A stretch of DNA of 5,820 bases from Candidatus Latescibacterota bacterium (GCA_030746455.1 JASLMQ010000486.1:1-5820); one strand, 5' to 3'. Positions 1-5,328 are shown, counted from the first letter of the stretch. Program-made: numbers and translations. The notes: generated by a model not told the origin, from the letters alone.

Positions 1-717
1 GATCCAGATCCATCCAGTGTTACCTGGGTCCCGATAGCTGAAATGCACTCCACCGCGGTCGTGCCCGTCTGGTCAGGCCCCGCGTCAGCCACGGGCAGGT
101 CATTGACAGCGTAGATTTCGAAGGTCACCACTATCGCTTCAGTCACCATGTCTCCACCCGTGGCTCGGTGACCGAAGCTGCCGCTATGGCTCTCCTCTGG
201 CGCGAAGGTGAAGGACCCATCAGTGTCTATCGACAGGTCCGCCCTGTCGATAGACTGCAGATCTAGCGTGAATACGCCCGTAGGAGATACCGAATTGAAA
301 GCGGTAGTATCAGGCACAATGGTCCTCGGCTTGAGAATCTGTTCCCTTCTTTCGACTTCTATGTCATTTCCTTCTTCGTCAGGGCTCTTGACACCGGGAC
401 CATCGACGCTCACAAACCACTGTTCGATCAGCAGTCCCGTAACGAGGTCGAAGCTGAAATCCACCCAATCGACCAGATGAGGGCTCCTGCCCTGGGAAGC
501 ATTGGGTTCAACGGACCGAAAGAAGGTTTTCGTGATCCCAAACGGGGTGCCTGGTCCTTCTCGACTGGGCAGGATGGTAATCCAAATCCATATCTTCCCG
601 CACGTCCAAGGACACCGACCGACGTCGTGTCCGTTCACCCGGAGATGGAAAACCGGGTCTGGACCGCCGACTGATGCGCAAAGCAACTCAACGACGTTGC
701 CCTTGGAAACGGAGGGA
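1..717 (-). CDS. Partial surface/adhesin-like protein with cadherin-like (tandem-95/VCBS) repeat and PKD domain; 5' side broken, 3' end off window
   Basis: The minus strand is open from base 1 to about 854, and the translation is convincingly protein-like from about 717 downwards. Between about 300 and 105 it reads TLDLQSIDRADLSIDTDGSF, then TFAPEESHSG and IVVTFEIYAVND, the usual shape of a cadherin-like or VCBS repeat of the tandem-95 type. At 60-104 this runs into LPVADAGPDQTG, then VTLDGSG near base 1, which is the opening of a PKD domain. Such repeats are known from secreted adhesins and multi-domain surface enzymes. The segment 480-700 (including FHLRVNGHDVG and VDWVDFSFDLVTGLLIEQW) is unidentified. 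There is no credible start codon: the first Met lies deep inside (GGDMVTEAIV), and the only in-frame GTG near the front (636-638) has no clear ribosome binding site. The gene therefore begins in another frame upstream or is a pseudogene. The C-terminus lies beyond base 1. Domain calls are from motif memory, not a profile search. Confidence 0.6.
225..255. repeat. 13-bp perfect inverted repeat inside the surface-protein gene
   Basis: GTCTATCGACAGG (225-237) and its exact reverse complement CCTGTCGATAGAC (243-255) are separated by 5 nt. On the minus strand the arms encode the two similar SID-containing segments of the cadherin-like repeat. This is a strong hairpin within a coding region. No role is known. 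Confidence 0.85.
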
Positions 718-1026
718 GTCCTCGCCCTGGTCCTACGAGACCGACGAGGTCCATAGCGAGGCAGGCGTCCCAACGCTTCCGTGCAAGATCGCTGAAGGCA
801 GCTCTGCCATCTATGTACCGGAAATCTAGGTACCTCCTGGGGGATGGCAAGCCTCTATCTCGCGGGGATCCGTTCCGTCTCTTCCACAGATTCGATCGCA
901 GGCTGCCTTGACGGCCACTAACTGGGTCGTGGCGGGTGCGCATACCTCGGATGCCCCGGCCTCGTATCGAGGTAATCTCTCTTCAAGATCGGCACGCCAA
1001 GCCGCAGGCGATTCCCCTATGTACAT
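718..1026 (-). pseudogene. Possible frameshifted 5' part of the surface-protein gene, or unrelated small ORF
   Basis: Two further minus-strand frames look protein-like and tile head to tail with the frame used below 717. From ATG at 1024-1026 one frame reads MYIGESPAAWRADLEERL and continues past TQLVAVKAACDRICG to a stop at 826-828. A second frame then gives YLDFRYIDGRAAFSDL and RKRWDACLAMDLVGLVGP at about 840-720, before the PKD-protein frame takes over. Each junction would be repaired by adding one base (or removing two). This could be a decayed 5' end of the surface-protein gene. Alternatively, the 66-aa ORF at 826-1026 may be an independent small gene; its upstream sequence (gactccgtgag) is only a weak ribosome binding site. 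No family is recognised. The evidence is coding appearance only. Confidence 0.25.
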
Positions 1027-1119
1027 CTCACGGAGTCAGTATGCCCTGCTATCGTGGATGACGGCCGGCTTCGGTCATGTGTAGACACTAAGTGTGCCAC
1101 TCCCCACTTCAGCGTCACG

Positions 1120-1148
1120 TTGACATGACAACGCAGATGCGGTAGGCT
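1120..1148 (+). promoter_or_regulatory. Candidate sigma-70-type promoter for the small gene at 1321
   Basis: A perfect -35 hexamer TTGACA (1120-1125) is followed, after a 17-nt spacer, by TAGGCT (1143-1148). That -10 box keeps the TA....T positions but matches the consensus at only three of six. Transcription from here would give a leader of about 165 nt before the start at 1321. The ideal spacing and -35 are in favour; the weak -10 is against. Confidence 0.35.
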
Positions 1149-1181
1149 CTTTACACTGCGTTCTCGGTTGCTGCTACCACC

Positions 1182-1225
1182 GAACATCCTGAACAGCTTG
1201 GACTTTACAGCTGAACATCCTGTTC
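1182..1225 (+). promoter_or_regulatory. Repeated GAACATCCTG motif, one copy palindromic: candidate operator
   Basis: GAACATCCTG occurs at 1182-1191 and again at 1213-1222, 31 bp apart, close to three helical turns. The second copy extends into the palindrome GAACA-TCC-TGTTC (1213-1225). Both lie between the candidate promoter and the start codon at 1321, a plausible place for a repressor site. It resembles a Gram-positive LexA box (GAAC-N4-GTTC) but has a 5-nt spacer, so LexA is not claimed. Confidence 0.35.
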
Positions 1226-1320
1226 GAGGGCATGATCCTCGCAACCTTGTTGCCCCGCTACAATCTGCCCTGGCACACCCCCCCTTGCACCGGCATCCCG
1301 CCAGAAAGGAGGGCGCCAGG

Positions 1321-1623
1321 ATGCTGGATGCCGAGAAGCTGCGCCGCCACATTCTGGCGGACCTGGACCTATTGCACGACCTGATCCTGCGGTATGCGGC
1401 GGGTGACAGGTCGGTCAGGCAAGCACGGGATTGGCTGGAGGAGCAGGTGTGGAGGGAGGTGGAGGTGTTGAGGCAGGTTGCAGGCAAGCGAGGAAGCCCC
1501 CTTGGCATCACGCCTCGGGGGCCTCCTCGTCCAGAATGTCCTCTTCCTCCTCAGTTCCTGCTCATCTGCTCCTTTCTGAATCCCGTCATCTCGGCCAGTT
1601 GCTGTGAGAGAATCCTCTGCTGA
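1321..1623 (+). CDS. Small hypothetical protein, helical N-terminal half, strong RBS
   Basis: The ATG at 1321 is preceded by AAAGGAGGG (1305-1313) with 8 nt between GGAGG and the start, one of the best Shine-Dalgarno sites in the window. The predicted product is 100 aa. Residues 1-54 (MLDAEKLRRHILADLDLL..., then WLEEQVWREVEVLRQVAG) are rich in Leu, Glu and Arg with heptad-like spacing and should be mostly helical. I do not recognise a family. From about residue 57 the composition changes to Gly/Pro and then Cys/Ser/Leu, and this part is antisense to the gene at 1551-1901. The true protein may therefore have been shorter, with its original end lost or altered near the hairpin at 1490-1528. There is no signal peptide or membrane segment in the helical half. 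An 8-bp inverted repeat (CGGCATCC 1291-1298, GGATGCCG 1326-1333) encloses the ribosome binding site and start codon and could modulate translation. Confidence 0.5.
   Translation: MLDAEKLRRHILADLDLLHDLILRYAAGDRSVRQARDWLEEQVWREVEVLRQVAGKRGSPLGITPRGPPRPECPLPPQFLLICSFLNPVISASCCERILC
1490..1528. terminator. GC-rich hairpin between convergent small genes; possible bidirectional terminator
   Basis: GAGGAAGCCCCC (1490-1501) pairs with GGGGGCCTCCTC (1517-1528) around a 15-nt loop, a 12-bp stem with one mismatch. It lies where the plus gene at 1321 and the minus gene at 1551-1901 run into each other. There is no T-run on either side, so it is not a canonical intrinsic terminator. It also overlaps the 3' part of the plus ORF and the possible acidic tail of the minus gene. 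Confidence 0.4.
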
Positions 1624-1901
1624 GGCTTCCAGTGCCGGATGCTCTCCAGCATCTTGGGGATGAGCTCCAGTTCCGCACTGGAGGGCGATTCCGCGGTCAA
1701 CGTGGTATAGATATAATGCAGCACTCCTAACAGTTGCTTGTGTCTCCTGTGGACCAACCAGCCTCCCAGCTGATCTGAGTAGCTCCTGTCCCTCTCAGGC
1801 ACTTCGACCCTCACCATCTCGTACCAGTCCAGGTCGGGGCTGGCTTCCCCTTCGTCCAGTTTGACGAAGAGGTAGTCCTCGTTGCGGGGGGTGATAGTCA
1901 T
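1551..1901 (-). CDS. Hypothetical 116-aa soluble protein, possibly with a frame-broken acidic C-terminal tail
   Basis: From ATG at 1899-1901 the product reads MTITPRNEDYLFVKLDEGEA, DWYEMVRVEVPERD, GWLVHRRHKQLLGVLHYIYT, and ends in a basic and polar helix-like stretch closing with TGFRKEQMSRN. Composition and codon choice look like a genuine soluble cytoplasmic protein; no signal peptide or membrane span is seen. I do not recognise the family. The frame stays open upstream to a TTG at 2205-2207 (218 aa in all), but that extension has lower third-position GC and no clear domain, so I prefer the internal ATG, although its own ribosome binding site is weak. After the UGA at 1551-1553, a shift that skips the U gives 14 more codons, EEEEDILDEEAPEA, ending at a stop at 1508-1510. 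This could be the true C-terminus after an indel. The gene converges with the plus-strand gene at 1321. Confidence 0.55.
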   Translation of the reverse strand: MTITPRNEDYLFVKLDEGEASPDLDWYEMVRVEVPERDRSYSDQLGGWLVHRRHKQLLGVLHYIYTTLTAESPSSAELELIPKMLESIRHWKPQQRILSQQLAEMTGFRKEQMSRN

Positions 1902-2226
1902 TGTTGCACCGTGGCTATGTCCATATTCTGCCTGGACCCCGCCTATGAGAGCGAGAAGACGGCTCCAGGAGGGCCGATCTCCTGCGGGATGGGTCTGGAC
2001 GCGGGTGGAGGGCTGATCGGGCGAAATATGTGGCTCAAACGTGACGAGCCGGATACTCCCAGTGCAGATTCTGAGAATCAGAAGAGCCAAAGAGGTGGGG
2101 TCAGTATCGCTCTTTCCGTTGATCGGCCGGAACTGAATCTGGATATTTCTTGGCAACTCGGTTCGGCGCACCTGGTCTTTACCTGGAGGCCCATCAGTGC
2201 CACGCAACGCAAATCAGGCGCACACC
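1902..2226. other. Stretch with no confident gene
   Basis: Two weak options exist. On the minus strand the frame of the 1551-1901 gene stays open up to a TTG at 2205-2207. On the plus strand a frame from GTG at 1911 runs to 2291 and includes WLKRDEPDTPSADSENQ and VDRPELNLDISWQLG. Neither has a ribosome binding site or a recognisable domain, and they exclude each other. The 13-mer ATCGGGCGAAATA at 2016-2028 recurs inverted at 2386-2398. I see no RNA gene here. Confidence 0.4.
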
Positions 2227-2328
2227 TCACCCGCCGAAGCGGAAGCACTTCTGCGGAGGGCGGATGCCCCGCAATCCCACGTCCATCGTGAACACCGCGC
2301 CCCCTGGAGGGAAGGTCTCACCGTTCAT
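2227..2328 (-). CDS. Possible small ORF (33 aa), unknown
   Basis: ATG at 2326-2328 opens a frame reading MNGETFPPGGAVFTMDVG, then LRGIRPPQKCFRFGG, and stopping at 2227-2229. The translation looks protein-like, and the same frame stays open upstream through the hairpin at 2367-2385 (DSPIQAISLLTNR precedes the Met). No Shine-Dalgarno sequence precedes the ATG. It may be a fragment of a longer gene or part of a repeated non-coding element that happens to read open. No family is recognised. Confidence 0.2.
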   Translation of the reverse strand: MNGETFPPGGAVFTMDVGLRGIRPPQKCFRFGG

Positions 2329-2354
2329 TCTGTTGGTGAGTAAAGAAATCGCTT

Positions 2355-2400
2355 GAATCGGACTATCCCCGCCCAAAGGGCGGGGTATTTCGCCCGATTC
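2355..2400 (-). repeat. Nested hairpin, copy 1 of a 19-nt stem-loop
   Basis: The inner stem CCCCGCCC (2367-2374) and GGGCGGGG (2378-2385) is a perfect 8 bp with a 3-nt loop. An outer stem of 7 bp, GAATCGG (2355-2361) with CCGATTC (2394-2400), encloses it. A variant of the inner stem-loop recurs at 2481-2499. On the minus strand it lies downstream of the PilZ gene. On the plus strand TATTT follows the stem, a poor T-run. Confidence 0.75.
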
Positions 2401-2430
2401 ATGGCTCTGCCACCGCGATTTCTAAGCGCT

Positions 2431-2457
2431 CAGGAAGGGGATTGCGTCCCCTTCCTG
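2431..2457. repeat. 11-bp perfect hairpin between the two related stem-loops
   Basis: CAGGAAGGGGA (2431-2441) and TCCCCTTCCTG (2447-2457) pair perfectly around the 5-nt loop TTGCG. It lies in the non-coding stretch downstream of the PilZ gene. No T-run follows on either strand, so a classical terminator is unproven, although transcript termination or stabilisation is plausible. Confidence 0.75.
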
Positions 2458-2462
2458 GAACC

Positions 2463-2512
2463 ATCCCCGCTCGCATTCATCCCCGTCCAAAGAACGGGGC
2501 ATCCTGCGGGAT
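2463..2512 (-). repeat. Nested hairpin, copy 2 of the 19-nt stem-loop, 3' of the PilZ gene
   Basis: Read on the minus strand, 2499-2481 is CCCCGTTC-TTT-GGACGGGG: an 8-bp stem with a TTT loop, allowing one G-U pair. It parallels copy 1 (CCCCGCCC-TTT-GGGCGGGG) with one compensated pair. An outer, bulged stem (ATCCCCGC 2463-2470 with GCGGGAT 2506-2512) encloses it. It starts about 10 nt past the PilZ stop codon and could end or protect that transcript. Confidence 0.65.
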
Positions 2513-2521
2513 CTCGTGATA

Positions 2522-2884
2522 TCAGGACACTCGCCCAAGCGCCTTCAGGAACGCCGAGATCCGCTCCTGTGCCTGGGCAACGTATCTGGCGAACACCCAG
2601 CCGCTCTGCTCGGTGCCATCGGGCATACGTTTGGTCCAGACCGGCCTGGCAGCCACTTGTGCCGGCACATCGCCTTCAGTCAACACAATGTCCAGTTCAA
2701 GGTCTCCTTGGGCCGCGCCCGTGATTGCAGAAACGGGGACGGCCATTCTGAAGCCGCTCTCGCTCAGATCCTCTGTAAAGTACTCTTTCTCCTCGCCGTC
2801 AGGGGTCTTCAGCGCTATACGCAGTCGTACCTCACGGCGCACCTTTCTGCGCGCGAGCCCGATGAGCCGTTTCAGAAGTCGCAT
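2522..2884 (-). CDS. PilZ domain protein (putative c-di-GMP receptor)
   Basis: This 120-aa protein is little more than a single PilZ domain. Established PilZ signatures are present in the right order: RxxxR at residues 16-20 (RREVR), and the D/NxSxxG motif at 39-44 (DLSESG), followed by beta-strand-like segments (GDLELDIVLTEGDVPAQVA, ARPVWTKRMPDG, SGWVFARYV) and a C-terminal helix (AQERISAFLKALG). These two motifs wrap bound cyclic di-GMP in known family members, so binding is expected but inferred. The start at 2884 is supported by AAGGG (2893-2897), 8 nt upstream. The basic N-terminus (MRLLKRLIGLARRKVRREVR) has no membrane span. Single-domain PilZ proteins usually act as adaptors controlling motility, polysaccharide output or adhesion; the partner here is unknown. 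The neighbouring hydrolase is divergent, with 49 nt to its likeliest in-frame start. Strong hairpins lie just past the stop codon. Confidence 0.9.
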   Translation of the reverse strand: MRLLKRLIGLARRKVRREVRLRIALKTPDGEEKEYFTEDLSESGFRMAVPVSAITGAAQGDLELDIVLTEGDVPAQVAARPVWTKRMPDGTEQSGWVFARYVAQAQERISAFLKALGRVS

Positions 2885-2933
2885 ATCTCGAGCCCTTGCG
2901 TGCGGCCGTCTGCTCAACGGGGACAAGGGACAG

Positions 2934-5246
2934 GTGGCGGTCGGGGGAGAAGACAACGAGATCACCATCCTCTCCCAGGGCGGCGAGGTCCTCAAGAGAT
3001 TCCCGTTCAGGTTCAACAACGGGAATATCCACCTGTTGCGGGATCTGAGCGCAGGCGACACCGACGGGGACGGGCTCGATGAGCTCCTGGCGCTCAACAC
3101 CCACAGGCGGTACGCGCTCATCGACCCGCGCACCGAAGCCGGGCTGTGGGACAGGCCCGGGCCTCACGGCACCAACTACGGCATGGAGGAGGACACTTGG
3201 CTGTTCGACGGGCGGCTGGCGGATCTCGACGGGGACGGCAGGGACGAAGCGGCGGTAGGCGGATTCAAGCGGTTCAACATCGTTAGCCCTCCGGGCGAGA
3301 TCCTGGTGGACGCGAAAGCGGGGATGAGCAGGAGAGGATACCGCATGGCGCACAACGCGCCTGTCGACATCGACGGTGACGGCAAGTTGGAGACCGCGGT
3401 GCTGTGGGGCCCGGACCTCACGGTATTCGCCCTGGACGGCACGGTGAAGTACCACTCAATGAACCCGTACTTCCGTAGCTACAACTGCATCGCTCCCTCA
3501 CCTGTGAAGGACCGAAAGCAGGTTCTGTTGGGGTCCATATTCGGGCCTGACAGGAATGCCTACCTTGTCACGTTCGGGGCCGCGAAGGAAGACGAGCTCT
3601 ACGCTCACACGGGTCTGCCGGGGTACGGCGACGAGATACTCAGAGGGCTCTACGAGATACGGAGACAGGTCCTGGCCGCCCCCGCGGACCCCCGGTCGGG
3701 CAAGCGACCCATCCAGGTGTGCCTTGGGGGTGGCAGCCCCGCCCTGGACAAGATCCCCGGGTTGAAGAGAGGCCTGGACGCGTTCAACAAGGCCTACCCG
3801 TACGAGAATATCCAGTTTCATTACATGGTTCAGTACAGGGAGGGCGAGCGCAAGGGCCAGGGGCGAGTCTTGAGCAGGGAGGACCTTCTGAAATCAGCCG
3901 AAGCATTCGAGAGACTGAACATCCCGCACATCATCACCCTCGGCCACGGCACCGATCCCCACCTGGAAGTGGACACCCTCAGGGAATATCTGACGCGCGC
4001 CCGGAAGAGCTGTATCGCCATCATGACTACCGAATTCTCCGCTATTCAGCACGTGCTCCACAAGCCGGACGGCGCGTACGCTAGGCGCCTCTGGCCTTTC
4101 CTCAACGACCACCTCCTGCCATGCATCGACCTGGCTGCCGAGCTCGGGAAGAAGACCTATTTCATGAACAAGCAGTTCTTCTGGCTGGTCCCCCCTGCGG
4201 CCAAGAAGATATATCCGGAGCTGTTCTCCGACGAGAGGCGTAAGTGGATCGTGCCATACGACGAGACCAGCAGCTCGCGCGCGCCTGAGAACGACTTCAT
4301 CGCGCGCATGTCCTTGCTGAAGGCGGGATTCTTCGACTTCTGGGCCCTGCGGGTCATAGACGACCAGACCCGATCGGGGCATTGCCTGGAGTACAATCTG
4401 TGCGCCCCCACCCCTGTCGTCAGACACATGGTTGCCGGGGCCGCGGGAGGGGCTACGTATTTCGGGCTCGGGAAGTTGAAGGGATACCTGACCCGAGACC
4501 ACAGGGACCTGGTTGAGTTCGATGAAGATCCGTTGAACATGTCCCCCTATGGTATTGTCGCTTACGATCTCCTCTTCCACCTTCTGGGCAAGGGGCTCCT
4601 TGACATTCCCGGGCCCGACACCATGGTTGGCCTGAGTCCGATCGCCTGGCGGTTCGAGGAGCCGGCGGAGGAATTCCTGCACGACACCAGAACCATCGAC
4701 TGTATCAATCCCTCCGCGCCCGGCGGCCTCTTCAGCGGCCTCGTCGCGTACGAACCAACGCGCGACCATTACCCGAACAGGTACCTCGTTGGGACAACCC
4801 ACCACAGCCACAACTTCCTGCCGGAGAACCGGTATGGCCTTCCACAGATGCTCCCTGCGTGGTTTGAGTCGGAGAGCACCAGAGCACTTGCGAAGAGCTG
4901 GCACACGGACGGCGTACACATCCTCGAGGGTGGACGGAAGAAGAGCGCGGAAGAGATGAAGGACAGTATCCTGAGGTCATTTCGGGAAGCGAAGGAGCAG
5001 TTGCCGGTCCACGCGAGCAACTGCTTCTGGATGGGCACGAAGCGTCAGGATGGAGTTCTACGTGTGACACTGGTGGAACGCAACTACCTTGCGCCTGAGG
5101 GCATCACCTCTACGCTGAGTGCCAGAGGCGGATTCGCATCAGTCCGAGATGTCCTGACAGGGGACGTCATCGCCATGGACGGCGACTCCTGCGAGGTCGA
5201 CATTCCTGCAGGCGCGTTCAGGATATTGGACGTTGTGCCCAGGTGA
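2934..5246 (+). CDS. Beta-propeller plus probable TIM-barrel glycoside hydrolase, likely N-terminally truncated
   Basis: Taking GTG 2934 as residue 1 (AAGGGA just upstream, short spacing), the product is 770 aa. Residues 1-250 are propeller blades of FG-GAP/VCBS type with Asp-rich calcium-loop motifs: DTDGDGLDE at 42, DLDGDGRDE at 97, DIDGDGKLE at 145. From about 255 a second domain begins (IQVCLGGGSPALDKIPG). It has alternating strand and helix segments as in a (beta/alpha)8 barrel, with acidic residues at strand ends: E367 in MTTEFS, D443/E444 in PYDETSS, D476/D477 in VIDDQT. The last 75 residues or so look like the beta-sandwich cap common in glycoside hydrolases. A propeller followed by a catalytic domain in a protein of about 940 aa is the layout of lambda-carrageenase (GH150), so this may be a distant relative; that is inference, and the substrate is unknown. 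The propeller opens mid-blade (LLNGDKGQVAVGGED) with no signal peptide, so about 150-200 N-terminal residues seem lost. The frame is open upstream to 2613, but only antisense to the PilZ gene. The neighbouring GH4 gene supports a saccharide role. Confidence 0.75.
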   Translation: MAVGGEDNEITILSQGGEVLKRFPFRFNNGNIHLLRDLSAGDTDGDGLDELLALNTHRRYALIDPRTEAGLWDRPGPHGTNYGMEEDTWLFDGRLADLDGDGRDEAAVGGFKRFNIVSPPGEILVDAKAGMSRRGYRMAHNAPVDIDGDGKLETAVLWGPDLTVFALDGTVKYHSMNPYFRSYNCIAPSPVKDRKQVLLGSIFGPDRNAYLVTFGAAKEDELYAHTGLPGYGDEILRGLYEIRRQVLAAPADPRSGKRPIQVCLGGGSPALDKIPGLKRGLDAFNKAYPYENIQFHYMVQYREGERKGQGRVLSREDLLKSAEAFERLNIPHIITLGHGTDPHLEVDTLREYLTRARKSCIAIMTTEFSAIQHVLHKPDGAYARRLWPFLNDHLLPCIDLAAELGKKTYFMNKQFFWLVPPAAKKIYPELFSDERRKWIVPYDETSSSRAPENDFIARMSLLKAGFFDFWALRVIDDQTRSGHCLEYNLCAPTPVVRHMVAGAAGGATYFGLGKLKGYLTRDHRDLVEFDEDPLNMSPYGIVAYDLLFHLLGKGLLDIPGPDTMVGLSPIAWRFEEPAEEFLHDTRTIDCINPSAPGGLFSGLVAYEPTRDHYPNRYLVGTTHHSHNFLPENRYGLPQMLPAWFESESTRALAKSWHTDGVHILEGGRKKSAEEMKDSILRSFREAKEQLPVHASNCFWMGTKRQDGVLRVTLVERNYLAPEGITSTLSARGGFASVRDVLTGDVIAMDGDSCEVDIPAGAFRILDVVPR

Positions 5247-5253
5247 GTCGACT

Positions 5254-5282
5254 CGCCGACGTGAGATGCGCTTCCGTCGGCG
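5254..5282. terminator. Hairpin between convergent hydrolase and GH4 genes; possible shared terminator
   Basis: CGCCGACG (5254-5261) and CGTCGGCG (5275-5282) form a perfect 8-bp stem with a 13-nt loop, starting 8 nt after the stop codon of the hydrolase (5244-5246) and 46 nt before the stop of the GH4 gene. No T-run follows on either strand, so termination is plausible from position only. Confidence 0.45.
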
Positions 5283-5328
5283 CAGCCCCCAAGATCCTCT
5301 CGGAGCTGACCCGGCACCCCCTTCGCAC

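Noticed and set aside
1213..1225. LexA (SOS) box
   Set aside because: GAAC and GTTC are separated by 5 nt rather than the 4 of the Gram-positive LexA consensus, and the gene that follows is not a known SOS gene.
1911..2291. Plus-strand frame starting with GTG (126 codons)
   Set aside because: Parts look plausible, but there is no ribosome binding site, the start is 9 nt from the divergent gene at 1901, and no domain is seen. It is kept only as a note in the gene-free stretch.
2355..2512. Claim of an IS200/IS605 element or TnpB guide RNA
   Set aside because: The hairpins look like the end palindromes of such elements, but no transposase or TnpB sequence is present in the window, so a firm call is not justified.
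2613..2933. Upstream extension of the hydrolase frame, to an ATG at 2613
   Set aside because: This part is antisense to the well-supported PilZ gene and its translation is Ser/Arg-rich low-quality sequence with no blade motifs. It is open by chance.
2885..3133. N-terminal extension of the PilZ frame to 3133
   Set aside because: It is antisense to the hydrolase propeller and Ser/Pro/Arg-rich. The ATG at 2884 has a good ribosome binding site and begins a standard-length PilZ domain.
2832..3455. Minus-strand frame rich in Val/Arg/Pro opposite the propeller
   Set aside because: It is a shadow of the repeated Asp/Gly-rich blade codons on the plus strand; no domain is recognisable.
3894..4919. 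Long minus-strand frame (341 codons) opposite the hydrolase
   Set aside because: The composition is typical of an antisense shadow of GC-rich coding DNA. The plus-strand frame has calcium-loop motifs and a continuous fold pattern.
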